Part shown: one piece after another, positions 25,192-35,221 of the stretch
Layout: every line of letters begins with the position of its first letter
How positions within the stretch are numbered: position 1 is the first letter of the stretch
DNA from: JACKIC01 sp964543795
GTDB taxonomy: Bacteria > Planctomycetota > UBA1135 > UBA2386
Assembly (NCBI GenBank): GCA_964543795.1
Contig: CAZIZN010000018.1
Coordinates: 1 to 64,000, forward strand
DNA length: 64,000 bases
Reading direction: 5' to 3'
Translations under genes and position numbers: made by a program
The notes under the pieces: generated by a model
What the model saw: only the letters and a program-made list of their open reading frames with translations
The model's database searches: none
Told to the model about the DNA's origin: nothing

Positions 25192-26937
25192 ATGCTCCTC
25201 ACCCTCGCCACGCTCTGTGTGTTCGCGCCGCAAGGCCCGGGCACGTCCAATGCCCCCGTCGTCCTCAACGAGTTCTGCTACGACGACAGCAGCACCGACG
25301 ACAAGGAGTTCGTCGAGCTATACAACCGCAGCGGCGCACCCGTCGACATCAGCGGCTGGCAGCTGGTCGGCTCCGACCCAGTGGGTGCCAACGGCACACC
25401 GGTGCTGATCCCCAACGGCACGATCCTGCCCGCCGGCGGCTATTGGGTCGTGCACGGCTCGACGTCGGTGGTGCCCAACGCCAACCAGTCGACGACGGTG
25501 ACCTCGCTGTGGGAGAACGACAACGAGGCGATCGACCTGCTCGACGCCGCGTCGAACCTGATCGACTCGATCGCGTGGGAGACCGGCCGCGGTTCGTGGG
25601 GTCCGCACCCGCGCGAAGGCACGGGCATCTGGGGCGAGATCGTCACGGTTGACGCGTTCCCGCAGACCTACCAGCGCCGCGTCGACGGCTACGACAGCGA
25701 CGACAACGGCTGCGACTTCTGCATCATGGCCTGGACGCCCGGCGCGGCGAACGGCAGCGCGCAGAACCTCCAGCCCGGCTACCGCAACGACTTCGACGCC
25801 CCGATCGGCACGCTGCTGAACGGCGACTTCAACTACTCGTTCGTCGCGCCGCGCACGGCCGACCCGGCCGCGATCGTCAACAACGGCACGAACACCATCT
25901 CGCTGCCGCCGTCGCCGCAGGGTGGCAACGTCGCGGTGTGGCACGACACGACCGGCGGCGGCAATGCCGCCTACCTGCGCATCGGCGCCAGCGAGCAGTT
26001 CCTGCTCGAGACGTATGCCTACGTGCGCGGCGGCAACGCGGCGTTCGCCGCGCCCGGTGCGACCGGCGAGGGCGAGGCCTGGGCCATCGGCGTGACCGGG
26101 ACGACGGACGGCGGCGCCAACCCCGCCGACGTCGCGGGCTACTGGTCGCAGATCCAGTGCACGGGCCTGCGGCCGGGCGGCACCGGCATCGCGTGGATGT
26201 GCTTCGTGCAGCAGACCCAGGCCAGCATCTACCTCGTCGACCTCAACAACGGCGGCCCGGGCGCCACCGTGCTCGCCGGCCCGATCGTCGCGACGCCGGG
26301 CGTCAACGACGGCTGGCAGCGCCTGCGCATCCGCATCGACGGCGGCAGCCTCGTCGCCAACTTCGGCGGCACGTTCGGCGCGGACGACGGCCAGCGCTTC
26401 ACCGCCAGCGGCTACACGAACTGCGGCGGCACGGTCTACCTGCAGTATCGCGAGTGCATCGTCAGCAACCTGCAGATGACGCCGCTGGTCACCGACCGCC
26501 TCGAGGTCTACGGCGTGGTGCCGTTCGGCCTCAGCTTCAGCGGCACGGGCTCGCCGAACTCGATCGCGACGCCGAACCTCGGAACCGCGGGCGGCGACCC
26601 GGTGCTCGGCAACGCCGGCTTCCAGGTGACCTGCAGCAACCTCGTGCCGAACGGCTTCGGCGCGGTGATCCTCGGGCTCGGCAACCTCGGCCCGGGCGCT
26701 CCGGTCGCCGGTGCGGCGCCGACCGTGCAGATCTACGTGAGCCCGCTGATCGCCAGCGTCGTCACGATCCACGACGGTGCCGGCAACGGCACCTACGGCC
26801 TCGGCCTGCCGCCGATCAACGACTTCGCCGGCCTGCCGATCATGGCGCAGTGGGTCGAGTTCGACCCGGCGCTGCCGTTCACGCTGCCGATCGCGACGTC
26901 GCAGGGCCTGCAGATCGTGGTCGGCAACGGTTCCTGA
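25192..26937 (+). CDS. Lamin-tail-domain secreted protein with planctomycete C-terminal module
   Basis: 581 residues with a short N-terminal hydrophobic signal. A lamin-tail domain occupies about 18-160 (APVVLNEFCYDDSS, DKEFVELYNRSGAPVDISGWQLVG, LPAGGYWVVHG). A jelly-roll-like middle part follows (about 200-430, with YRNDFDAPIG and WQRLRIRIDGGSLVANFGG). The last 130 residues (GTGSPNSIATPNLGTAGGDPVLGNAGFQV to the end) form a beta module that also appears in the kelch protein at 38.7 kb and probably in the protein at 48.0 kb. Surface adhesion or matrix function is likely but unproven. Degenerate repeat unit 5 overlaps the stop codon. Confidence 0.8.
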   Translation: MLLTLATLCVFAPQGPGTSNAPVVLNEFCYDDSSTDDKEFVELYNRSGAPVDISGWQLVGSDPVGANGTPVLIPNGTILPAGGYWVVHGSTSVVPNANQSTTVTSLWENDNEAIDLLDAASNLIDSIAWETGRGSWGPHPREGTGIWGEIVTVDAFPQTYQRRVDGYDSDDNGCDFCIMAWTPGAANGSAQNLQPGYRNDFDAPIGTLLNGDFNYSFVAPRTADPAAIVNNGTNTISLPPSPQGGNVAVWHDTTGGGNAAYLRIGASEQFLLETYAYVRGGNAAFAAPGATGEGEAWAIGVTGTTDGGANPADVAGYWSQIQCTGLRPGGTGIAWMCFVQQTQASIYLVDLNNGGPGATVLAGPIVATPGVNDGWQRLRIRIDGGSLVANFGGTFGADDGQRFTASGYTNCGGTVYLQYRECIVSNLQMTPLVTDRLEVYGVVPFGLSFSGTGSPNSIATPNLGTAGGDPVLGNAGFQVTCSNLVPNGFGAVILGLGNLGPGAPVAGAAPTVQIYVSPLIASVVTIHDGAGNGTYGLGLPPINDFAGLPIMAQWVEFDPALPFTLPIATSQGLQIVVGNGS

Positions 26938-26960
26938 GCCGGGCTCGTACCACGACTGCA
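26936..26960 (+). repeat. Degenerate copy of the dispersed repeat, unit 5
   Basis: GAGCCGGGCTCGTACCACGA keeps the dyad and the TACCAC part of the core but has several substitutions and one missing base. It starts at the stop codon of the lamin-tail gene. A weak match. Confidence 0.35.
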
Positions 26961-27037
26961 ATCGGCGGGGCGCGACCTTCCGCGTCGCCGCGCATGCCTA
27001 GAATCCGCGGCCCACGCCAACCCGCGGAACCTCGAAC

Positions 27038-30000
27038 ATGCGCACCGCCCCGCTCCCGAGCTGCCTCCTCCTGCTGCTGCCGTTCGCCTCGCCGGCCCTC
27101 GCCCAGGAACCCGCACCCGAGCGCGAGATCCTGCTGCCACGCAGCCCTCGCGTCTCGCCCGACGGCAAGCAGGTCGCCTTCGCGCACGCGGGCGACCTGT
27201 GGCTCGCGCCGGCGCGCGGCGGCGCCGCGGTGCGCATCACGCACCACCCGGCCGACGACGACGAGCCGGTGTTCCACCCCGACGGCACGCACCTCGCCTT
27301 CGTCAGCGACCGCAGCGGCAACGGTCAGATCCACCTCATGCGGCTGCCCGACGGCGCGCCGCAGCAGGTGACGTTCGACAGCCAACGCAAGGATCTGCTG
27401 GGCTTCGCCGACGGCGGCCGCAGCCTGCTGGTCACGATCGCGGGCGACGACCACTTCCACGGCAGCGAGTCGCGGCGCCTGTGGTCGCTCGACGTCGCCG
27501 GCAGCCGGCCGAAGCGTCTGCTGCTCGACGTGGGGCTAGGCACCGCCGCACTGTCGCCCGACGGCACGAAGGTCCTGTTCACGCGCGGCCGTTCGGCGTG
27601 GTGGCGCAAGGGCTACCACGGTCCCGACGCCGAGCAGCTCTGGCTCGCCGACCTCGCCACCACGCCGCCGAAGCTGACGCGACTGTCGCAGGACCGCGAC
27701 GGCTTCCTCAACATCGCCGAGAAGGACCCGATGTGGGCTCCGGACGGCAACGGCTACTACTTCGTCAGCGATCCCGACGGCACGTTCGACGTGTGGTTCC
27801 GCGCGCTCGACGGCAGCGGGCAGCGTCGTATCACCGACGTCGGCCGCGCGGACGGCAGCGACGACGGGATCGCGTTCCCGAGCCTCGCCCACGACGGCCG
27901 CACGCTGGTGGCGCGACGCCGCTTCCACCTGCTGCACGTCGACCTCGGCAGCAGCACCGCACAGCCGATCCGTCTGATGGCCACGGGCGACGCCCTCGCG
28001 CGCCTCGACGAGCGCCTGACGGAACGCAGCGCCGAACGCGTGGCGTTCACGCGCGACGGCAAGCAGATGGCCTTCGTCGCCGGCGAGGACCTCTACGTCA
28101 TGGATCGCGTGCTGAAGGAGCCAGTGCGCGTGACGACCACGCCGCACCGCGAGGCCAATCCGCTGTTCTCGGCGGACGGCAGGACGCTGTGGTTCACCAG
28201 CGATGCGGGCGGCGAGATGGACGTCTGGCACGTGAAGTGCCCGCGCGAGGACGGCACCTGGTGGCTGGCCAAGGAGTTCGCGCCGACGCAGCTCACCGAC
28301 GACCGCGCCGTGGAAGACGACCTGACCCTGAGCCCGGACGGCCAGCTGCTGGCGTACCACCGCGACGCCGACCTCTGGGTCATGCGCATCGACGGCACCG
28401 GCGCGCGGCGGGTGCTCGACACGTGGTCCGGTGCCGACTTCGACTGGTCGCCCGACGGCGCCTGGATCACCTACTCGACCCAGGACGACGACTACAACAG
28501 CGACGTCTGGATCGCGCCGCTCGACGGCAGTCGCCCGCCGTTCAACCTCTCGCGGCACCCGGGCCGCGACGGCAGCCCACGCTGGTCGCCCGACGGCACG
28601 CGCATCGCGTTCGTCGGCAACCGCGACGGCGAGGAACCCGACGTCTACTACGTCAACCTCCAGAAGAGCGTCGAGGAGAAGACCGGCCGCGACCGCAAGC
28701 TCGAAGAAGCGCTCGAGGCCATGAAGAAGAAGGCCGGCGGGCGCAGCGCGGGCGCGGCGGGCCCGACCGGCGACGGAACGACCGCACGCGGTCGGCGCCG
28801 CAGCGGCGAACCGACGGCCGCAGCGCCGGCGGGCGAACCTGCGGCCGGGGACCCCGCCGCCGAGCCGACGCCGGAACCAGCGCCCAAGCCGCAAGCCAAG
28901 CCCGTCGCTGCCGTGCAGATCGACTTCGACGGCATCCTCGAGCGACTGCACCGCATCGCGCTGCCGAACTCGCAGGAGTCGGGGCTCGTGTGGTCGCCCG
29001 ACGGCAAGAAGCTCGCGTTCGCGGCGACGGTCGACAACGAACGCGGCTTCTTCACCGTCGAGTTCCCCGAAGCGGGACGGCCCAAGCGGCTGGGCCGCTC
29101 GGCCCTGCAGCAGGCGCGCTGGCTCGAAGAGAGCAACGAGATCGTCGGTCTCGCGACGGGCGCCGAACCGCCCGCCGGCGCCGAGCCGCCCGCTGCGCCG
29201 ACGCCGGGGCGCGGCCGGCCCGGCGCGTTCGGCGGCGGCGCCGCAGCACCGGCGGCGATGAACAGCCGCGGCGAGGTCGAGCGCTTCGAGTTCACGGTGC
29301 GGCAGGTGCGCGACTGGCGCGGCCTGCGGCAGATCGCGTTCGACCAGGGCTGGCGTGCGATGCGCGACCGCTTCTACGACGAGGCGATGAACAACCGCGA
29401 CTGGGACGCGGTGCGCGCCAAGTACCGGCCGGTCGCCGCCCAGCTGCTCGGCCGCACCGAGTTCTCGCAGCTCATGAACATGATGCTCGGCGAGCTCAAT
29501 GCGTCGCACATGGGCCACAGCGGCGGCAGCGATCCGCTGCCGCAGGCGGCGTCGGCGCCGGCGTGGAACCCGACCACCTGGCAGCTCGGCCTGCGTCTGG
29601 CGCCGCCGACGGCAGCGGCGGCCGGCCGCGCCGTGCGCAGCGTGATTCCCGGCAGCCCGTGCGCGATGGCGCGCAGCCGCGTCGAAGCGGGCGAGACGCT
29701 GCTCGCGGTCGACGGCACCCCGCTCGCTGCCGACACCGACCTCGATCGACTGCTGACCTTCGACGAGGTGCGCGACGTCGTGCTGACGGTGCGCGCAGCA
29801 TCCGGCGAGGAGCGCACCGTCACCGTGCGCCCCGTCGCCTCGGTCGCGGGCCTGCTCTACGACGAATGGGTCGAGAACACTCGCAAGCAGGTCGAGGCCC
29901 TGTCCGGCGGCAAGCTCGGCTACCTGCACATCCGCGGCATGGACATGCGCAGCGTGCGGCAGATGGAGGAGGACCTGATCGCGGCCGGCCACGGCAAGGA

Positions 30001-30550
30001 CGGCCTCGTCGTCGACGTGCGTTGGAACGGCGGCGGCAGCACGACCGACCACGTGCTGACGATCCTGACGCAGCCCGTGCACGCGATCACGCGCTCGCGC
30101 GGCAGCGGCGACGGCTACCCCGTCGATCGCAAGGTCTACGCGTCGTGGAGCAAGCCGATCGTGCTGATGTGCAACGAGTACTCGTTCTCGAACGCCGAGA
30201 TCCTCTCGCACGCGATCAAGCAGCTCGGCCGCGGCCGCGTGGTCGGCATGCGCACCGGCGGCGGCGTGATCAGCACCGGCTCCGCGCGGCTCGTCGACGG
30301 CAGCAGCGTGCGCATGCCGACGCGCGGCTGGTATCTCCTCAGCACCGGCGAGGACATGGAACTCAACGGGTGCCTGCCCGACATCGCGCTCTGGAATCCG
30401 CCCGGCGGTCCCGACGTGCAGTTGCAGCGCGCCTGCGAAGCGCTCGCCGAAGACGTGGCGGCCGAACGGGCCAGGCCGCGGCCCGTGCCGGTGCCCGCGG
30501 CGAGCAAGCGCCTGCAGGACAAGCCTGCGAACGGCAGCGGCGGCCGCTGA
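27038..30550 (+). CDS. Tricorn-like protease (beta-propellers, PDZ, S41 domain)
   Basis: 1170 residues with a signal peptide (CLLLLLPFASPALAQ). Propeller repeats with SPDGKQVAFA, HPDGTHLAFVSDRSG, SPDGAWITYSTQ and SPDGTRIAFVGN cover about residues 30-540. A PDZ-like part follows (near 860-940, VIPGSPCAMARSRVEAGETLLAVDGTPL), then the S41 tail-protease fold: LGYLHIRGMDMRSVRQMEEDL, VVDVRWNGGGSTTDHVL, and the serine block MCNEYSFSNAEILSHAIKQLG. Unlike archaeal tricorn it is exported. Between propeller halves lies a 60-80-residue Pro/Ala/Gly-rich linker (about 565-630). It probably trims peptides outside the cytosol. Confidence 0.88.
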   Translation: MRTAPLPSCLLLLLPFASPALAQEPAPEREILLPRSPRVSPDGKQVAFAHAGDLWLAPARGGAAVRITHHPADDDEPVFHPDGTHLAFVSDRSGNGQIHLMRLPDGAPQQVTFDSQRKDLLGFADGGRSLLVTIAGDDHFHGSESRRLWSLDVAGSRPKRLLLDVGLGTAALSPDGTKVLFTRGRSAWWRKGYHGPDAEQLWLADLATTPPKLTRLSQDRDGFLNIAEKDPMWAPDGNGYYFVSDPDGTFDVWFRALDGSGQRRITDVGRADGSDDGIAFPSLAHDGRTLVARRRFHLLHVDLGSSTAQPIRLMATGDALARLDERLTERSAERVAFTRDGKQMAFVAGEDLYVMDRVLKEPVRVTTTPHREANPLFSADGRTLWFTSDAGGEMDVWHVKCPREDGTWWLAKEFAPTQLTDDRAVEDDLTLSPDGQLLAYHRDADLWVMRIDGTGARRVLDTWSGADFDWSPDGAWITYSTQDDDYNSDVWIAPLDGSRPPFNLSRHPGRDGSPRWSPDGTRIAFVGNRDGEEPDVYYVNLQKSVEEKTGRDRKLEEALEAMKKKAGGRSAGAAGPTGDGTTARGRRRSGEPTAAAPAGEPAAGDPAAEPTPEPAPKPQAKPVAAVQIDFDGILERLHRIALPNSQESGLVWSPDGKKLAFAATVDNERGFFTVEFPEAGRPKRLGRSALQQARWLEESNEIVGLATGAEPPAGAEPPAAPTPGRGRPGAFGGGAAAPAAMNSRGEVERFEFTVRQVRDWRGLRQIAFDQGWRAMRDRFYDEAMNNRDWDAVRAKYRPVAAQLLGRTEFSQLMNMMLGELNASHMGHSGGSDPLPQAASAPAWNPTTWQLGLRLAPPTAAAAGRAVRSVIPGSPCAMARSRVEAGETLLAVDGTPLAADTDLDRLLTFDEVRDVVLTVRAASGEERTVTVRPVASVAGLLYDEWVENTRKQVEALSGGKLGYLHIRGMDMRSVRQMEEDLIAAGHGKDGLVVDVRWNGGGSTTDHVLTILTQPVHAITRSRGSGDGYPVDRKVYASWSKPIVLMCNEYSFSNAEILSHAIKQLGRGRVVGMRTGGGVISTGSARLVDGSSVRMPTRGWYLLSTGEDMELNGCLPDIALWNPPGGPDVQLQRACEALAEDVAAERARPRPVPVPAASKRLQDKPANGSGGR

Positions 30551-30590
30551 AGCGAACTGGCAGCGCGCGCCGATCCCACCGGCCGTCACG

Positions 30591-33500
30591 TCATCGTCGC
30601 GCGCGCTCGACTTCGCGCCGCCGCAGCCGGTGGTAGACGACCGGCACGAGCACGAGCGTGAACGCGCTCGACACGACGAGCCCGAAGATCAGCGCCCACG
30701 CGAGCCCGCTGAAGATCGGGTCGAGCGTGATCGGGATCGACGCGAGGATCGCAGCACCCGCGGTGAGCACGATCGGCCGCAACCGCACCGCTCCGCTCTG
30801 CACGATCGCCGCCTCGAGCGGTTCGCCGCGCCGTTCGGCCCCCTGCACGAAGTCGATCAGGATGATCGAATTGCGCACCGCGATACCCGCGAGCGCGATC
30901 ATGCCGATCATGCCCGTGGCGGTGAAGAACACCGGGTTCGCGACGCCCGCGATCGGCGCGTCGAGCAGCGCGTTGAGCAGCCAGAAGCCCGGCAGGATGC
31001 CGAGGATCGTCAACGGGATCGACAGCATGAGCACGAGAGGCAGCACGTAGGACTTCGTCTCGTGCACGAGCAGGATGTAGATGCCGAGGCACGCGGCGAG
31101 GAACGCGAGGCCAAGGTCGCGGAAGGCGTCGAGCGTGATCTTCCACTCGCCCTCGCCGCGCCAGTCCACGGCGAACCCGTCGGGCAGTTGCCACGGATCG
31201 CCGCCGCCCGGCCGCAGCATGCTGCGGCCGGCCAGCGCTCGCGGCGAAGCCGCCGGAAGCGCGCCACCGAGCGCCCGGTCGGCATCGACGTCGAGCACGA
31301 TCTCGGCGGGCGGCCGACCCGCGGCCTCGGCCAGCACGTAGGCCACCCGCTGCAGATCCTTGCGATGGATCGTGCCCTCGGCAGGAGCCCGCACGAAGCC
31401 GCCGATCTCGGCGAGCGACACCAGCGAGCCGTCGGCGGCCTGCACCCGCAGCTCGCCGAGCGCGCCGGCATCGGCGCGCTGCCACGGCAGGAGCCGCACC
31501 TCGACCGGCGGCGGCGACAGCTCGCGCGCTTCGTGCAGGTGGGCGGCCACCGTGCCGCCGACCGCCGTGCGCAGCGCGCGGGCCGTCGCCGCCGCGTCGA
31601 TGCCGTGCAAGGCAGCCTTCGCGCGGTCGAGTTCGTACCGCAGTTCGTCGGGGCGCGCCTCGGCGCTGGTGTCGACGTCGACGACGCCCGGCTCCCTGGC
31701 CAGCCGCTCGGCCAGCCGCTGCGCCGCGACGTCGAGCTGTGCGGGCGTCGCGGTCGCCGGTCCCCGGATCTCGGCGACCAGCGTGGCGAGCACGGGCGGT
31801 CCGGGCGGCAGCTCGACGACCTTCAGCACGGCACCGGCGGCGCGCGCCGGCGGCCCGAGCAGTTCGCGGATGCGCAGCGCGACCTCGTGGCTCTGGTGCT
31901 GGCGCTCCTGCTTCGGCAAGAGCCCGATGCGCAGTTCGCCGAGCTCGGGCGCCTGGCGCAGGTAGTACTTGCGCACCATGCCGTTGAAGTCGATCGGCGA
32001 CGCCGTGCCCGCGTAGGTCGTGACCTCGGTGACCTCGGGCAGACCCCGCACGCGGCCCGCGAGATCGTGCACGACCGCAGCCGTGCGCTCGAGGCTCGCA
32101 CCCTCGAGGAGGTCGACGAGCACCTGCAGCTCGGTCTTGTTGTCGAACGGCAGCATCTTGAGCGGCACGGCACGCCCCGCACCGAGCGCCAGGGCGCCGA
32201 CGAACAGGAGCCCCGTGCCGCCGAACGCGGTCCACCGCGCCGGGCGCGAGCGCAGCAGCGGCAGCACGATCGCGGCATACGCGCGCTGCACGAACGGAGT
32301 GGTCTCCGGACCGCTCGTCGCGTGCCCGGCGACGCGGCGCAGCGCGAGGTACGACATCCACGGCGTCAGCGTGAACGCCACCACCATGCTCATCAGCATC
32401 GCGACCGGGACGTTCAGCGCCATCGGCCGCATGTAGGGCCCCATCATGCCGGTGATGAAGAACAGCGGCAGGAAGCTCAGGATCACCGCCAGCGTCGCCG
32501 TGATCACGGGCGGCCGCACCTCGTCGACGGCATCGAGCACGGCCCGCAGCGCGTCGCGCCCCCTGCGCTGCAGATGCCGGTGGATGTTCTCGACGTCGAC
32601 GATCGGATCGTCGACCACCAGACCGAGTGCCAGGATCAACGCGAACAGCGTGACGCGGTTGATGCTGTAGCCGAGCAGCAGGTTGACGAGCAGCGACAGC
32701 CCGAAGGTGATCGGCACGGCGAGAGCCACGACGATCGCCTCGCGCCAGCCGAGCATCAGCGTGATCAGGATCACGACGACGGCGATCGCGACCGCGAGCC
32801 CTTCGAGCAGTTCGTCCACCTTGCCGTCGGCGGTCTCGCCCGAGTCCCGCGTGATCGTCCATTGCACGCCGTCGGGCAGCACTTCCGCACGCAACTCGTC
32901 GAGCCGCCGGCGCAACTGCTCGGCGACCGCGACCGCGTTCGCGCCGCGGCGCTTGGCCACCGCGATCGTCACCGCGTGTTCGGGTGGCTCGTCGGCAGCG
33001 CCCCTGGCCGCGCCGCCGTAGAGCATCCCGTACGACGTCGGCTCGGCCGGTCCGTCCCGGACCTCGGCCACCTCGCCGAGGAGCACGGGTTGGTCCGCGA
33101 ACACGCCGACGACCAGCAGGCGCAGCGAATGCGCGTCGGGCGCGATCGGGCTCGCCTCGACCGTGATCGCACGGTCGCCCTGCTGGCCCACGCCCGCGGT
33201 GACCGCAGTCGTCGCCGCCGCGAGCGCGCTCTCGACCGCCGCGAACGCCAGCCCCCGGCCGGCGAGGGCCGCGCCGTCGAGGCGGACCAGGAGCGTGCGC
33301 GGCCGCCCGCCGTGGATCGTCGCCGGCCCCGTCTCGGGCACCTCCTGCAGCCGTGCCAGCAGTTCCTCGCCGATCCGCCGCAGCGCGAAGTCGTCGAGCA
33401 CGCGGCTGTGCAGCGTGATCGCGAGGATGGGCACGTCGTCGATCGACACCGAGTCGACGCGCCAGCCGCGCACCTGTGGCGGCACCAGCCCCGCGTGCTG

Positions 33501-33860
33501 CTGCAGCGCGCTGTGCAGCTTGACGAGGCTGTCCTCGCGGTCCTCGCCGACGAAGAACCGCGCGGTGACGACGCACGCGCCGCGGCGGCTCATCGAGTAG
33601 ACGTTCTCGACGCCGCTGATGCCGCGCACGATGCGTTCGATGGGGATCGCGATCTGCCGCTCGACCTCGGCGGCCGAGGCGCCGGGCGCATCGACGACGA
33701 TCTCGGCGACCGGCACGACGATCTGCGGATCCTCCTCGCGCGGCGTCGCGACGAGCGCGATCGCGCCGGCGACCAGCGACAGCAGCAGCAGCAGCGGCGC
33801 GAGGTTGCCGGTGAGGAACACCTCGACGATGCGCTGCGTGATGCCGCCGTGGCCGCTCAT
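30591..33860 (-). CDS. RND-family efflux transporter, inner-membrane pump subunit
   Basis: 1089 residues. The AcrB/HAE1-type layout is clear: first TM (LAPLLLLLSLVAGAIALVA), periplasmic porter domain (VVVPVAEIVVDAPGASAAEVERQIAIPIER, ISGVENVYSMSRRG), then the multi-TM half with VDELLEGLAVAIAVVVILITLMLGWREAIVVALAVPITF, VTLFALILALGLVVDDPIVDVENIHRHL (the acidic pair used for proton transfer), and a duplicated second half ending ALILRLVV-like helices before the Arg-rich tail. It exports small compounds or metals with the adaptor encoded 3 bp upstream. No outer-membrane TolC gene is in the window. Confidence 0.92.
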   Translation of the reverse strand: MSGHGGITQRIVEVFLTGNLAPLLLLLSLVAGAIALVATPREEDPQIVVPVAEIVVDAPGASAAEVERQIAIPIERIVRGISGVENVYSMSRRGACVVTARFFVGEDREDSLVKLHSALQQHAGLVPPQVRGWRVDSVSIDDVPILAITLHSRVLDDFALRRIGEELLARLQEVPETGPATIHGGRPRTLLVRLDGAALAGRGLAFAAVESALAAATTAVTAGVGQQGDRAITVEASPIAPDAHSLRLLVVGVFADQPVLLGEVAEVRDGPAEPTSYGMLYGGAARGAADEPPEHAVTIAVAKRRGANAVAVAEQLRRRLDELRAEVLPDGVQWTITRDSGETADGKVDELLEGLAVAIAVVVILITLMLGWREAIVVALAVPITFGLSLLVNLLLGYSINRVTLFALILALGLVVDDPIVDVENIHRHLQRRGRDALRAVLDAVDEVRPPVITATLAVILSFLPLFFITGMMGPYMRPMALNVPVAMLMSMVVAFTLTPWMSYLALRRVAGHATSGPETTPFVQRAYAAIVLPLLRSRPARWTAFGGTGLLFVGALALGAGRAVPLKMLPFDNKTELQVLVDLLEGASLERTAAVVHDLAGRVRGLPEVTEVTTYAGTASPIDFNGMVRKYYLRQAPELGELRIGLLPKQERQHQSHEVALRIRELLGPPARAAGAVLKVVELPPGPPVLATLVAEIRGPATATPAQLDVAAQRLAERLAREPGVVDVDTSAEARPDELRYELDRAKAALHGIDAAATARALRTAVGGTVAAHLHEARELSPPPVEVRLLPWQRADAGALGELRVQAADGSLVSLAEIGGFVRAPAEGTIHRKDLQRVAYVLAEAAGRPPAEIVLDVDADRALGGALPAASPRALAGRSMLRPGGGDPWQLPDGFAVDWRGEGEWKITLDAFRDLGLAFLAACLGIYILLVHETKSYVLPLVLMLSIPLTILGILPGFWLLNALLDAPIAGVANPVFFTATGMIGMIALAGIAVRNSIILIDFVQGAERRGEPLEAAIVQSGAVRLRPIVLTAGAAILASIPITLDPIFSGLAWALIFGLVVSSAFTLVLVPVVYHRLRRREVERARR

Positions 33861-33863
33861 GGC

Positions 33864-34949
33864 TCAGCGCCCCGCCGGAGCCGCGAGCACCACCTCGCCC
33901 GCGGCGAGGCCGGCGAGCACCTCGACCTCGCCGCCGGCCACGCGCCCGGTGCGCACGAACCGGCGTTCGACGACGTCGCCGGCGCCGACGACGTGCACGA
34001 AGTCGAGCTGGCCGACCTGCTGCACCGAGCCGGTGGGCACACGCAGCTGCGTCTCCATGCCGAGCGGCACACGCAGACGGCCGAACATGCCGGTGACGAT
34101 GCCGGGCTGGCACGGTCCGGTCACCTTGACCTCGAACGCGCGGCTCTGCACCTGTGCTGCCGGCACGATCTCGGCGACCACGCCCTCGCAGTCCTTGCCG
34201 AGCGCCTCGATCGTCACGGTCACCGGCTGCCCGATCGCGAGTCGTCCGGCCAGTTCCTCGCGCACGACCGCGACCAGCTGCAGCCGCGTCGGATCGTAGA
34301 TCGTGCAGATCGGCTGGCCCGGCTGGACCACGTCGCCGAGGTTGACGAGCTTGTCGACGACGATGCCGGCGATCGGCGCGCGCACGGTCGCGAACGCCAG
34401 CGCGCTGTCGGCGCCGCGCACCTGCTGCTGCGCGCGTTCGACCTCCGCCGCTGCAGCCGTGAACGCCGCGCGGTCGGTGTCGAGCCGGTCGGGTGCGGCG
34501 ATGCCCTGGCGAACGAGCGTCTCGCTGCGGTCGAGGTCGACCTTCAGCTTGTCGCGCCGCGTCTCGGCGACGCGCAACGACGCCCGCGCCTGCTCCGCGA
34601 GCGCCTGCAGGTCGCTCGACTCCAGTTCGACGAGCACGTCGCCCTGCTGCACGACCTGGCCGGCCCGTTCGATCGCGAGCGACTTCACGCGGCCGAGGAT
34701 GCGCGCGGCGACCGACGTCTCCCGCACCGCGCGGATGGTGCCGATCGCGGTCTCGAAGCGCGGCACCTCGGCGGCGACGACGGTGTGACGGGGTCCGTCC
34801 GGCGCGCGTTCGACGCGGCGCTGGGGCGGTCCCGGCGGCACGCGGTCGCGGAACGCCCCCATGAGCCAGGCCAGCAGCAGCACCATCGCCGACAGGCCGG
34901 CGACCCAGAGCAACGGCGGACGGAGACGCGACCAGGGGAGGCGCGGCAT
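33864..34949 (-). CDS. RND efflux periplasmic adaptor (membrane fusion protein)
   Basis: 361 residues from the ATG at 34949, with an N-terminal membrane anchor (PPLLWVAGLSAMVLLLAWLMG). A lipoyl-like half (SVAARILGRVKSLAIERAGQVVQQGDVLVELES) precedes an alpha-hairpin (SSDLQALAEQARASLRVAETRRDKLKVDLDRSETLVRQG), then the second lipoyl half (FATVRAPIAGIVVDKLVNLGDVVQPGQPICTI), then the beta-barrel and membrane-proximal part. This is the HlyD/AcrA-type order. It is followed after 3 bp by the pump gene and preceded by a small TM-protein gene 46 bp upstream, giving a three-gene operon. Confidence 0.9.
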   Translation of the reverse strand: MPRLPWSRLRPPLLWVAGLSAMVLLLAWLMGAFRDRVPPGPPQRRVERAPDGPRHTVVAAEVPRFETAIGTIRAVRETSVAARILGRVKSLAIERAGQVVQQGDVLVELESSDLQALAEQARASLRVAETRRDKLKVDLDRSETLVRQGIAAPDRLDTDRAAFTAAAAEVERAQQQVRGADSALAFATVRAPIAGIVVDKLVNLGDVVQPGQPICTIYDPTRLQLVAVVREELAGRLAIGQPVTVTIEALGKDCEGVVAEIVPAAQVQSRAFEVKVTGPCQPGIVTGMFGRLRVPLGMETQLRVPTGSVQQVGQLDFVHVVGAGDVVERRFVRTGRVAGGEVEVLAGLAAGEVVLAAPAGR

Positions 34950-34995
34950 GGCAGGAACGGATCGTGGGCCCGGTCCCGGCGATTGCCAGTCCGCC

Positions 34996-35160
34996 CTAGT
35001 GCGAAGCCGCGACCCACCAGACGTAGGCGCAGCCACCGAACAGGCCGCCGAACACGAGCACCACGTAGAGCCAGAGGATCCACGCGCCCGCAGGCGTGCG
35101 TTCGCCGCGCACTGCGCGTTGCGAGCGGCCCTGCCGGTCCGAGGACACCATTCCAGCCAT
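34996..35160 (-). CDS. Small single-TM protein (54 aa) upstream of the RND genes
   Basis: Too short for normal gene calling. It reads MAGMVSSDRQGRSQRAVRGE, then one strongly hydrophobic helix, AWILWLYVVLVFGGLFGGCA, then a short YVWWVAASH tail. Third codon positions are mostly G or C, as in neighbouring genes. It runs in the same direction as the adaptor/pump operon with a 46-bp gap. By analogy with AcrZ, the 49-residue helper that binds AcrB, it could be a small accessory subunit. No sequence similarity to AcrZ is claimed. The start may be the second Met (35151). Confidence 0.55.
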   Translation of the reverse strand: MAGMVSSDRQGRSQRAVRGERTPAGAWILWLYVVLVFGGLFGGCAYVWWVAASH

Positions 35161-35221
35161 GCTACGGACTCGGCCCCGTTCGCGTTGCGCCGCACCCGGC
35201 CGCCCGTGCTACAACGCGCCG

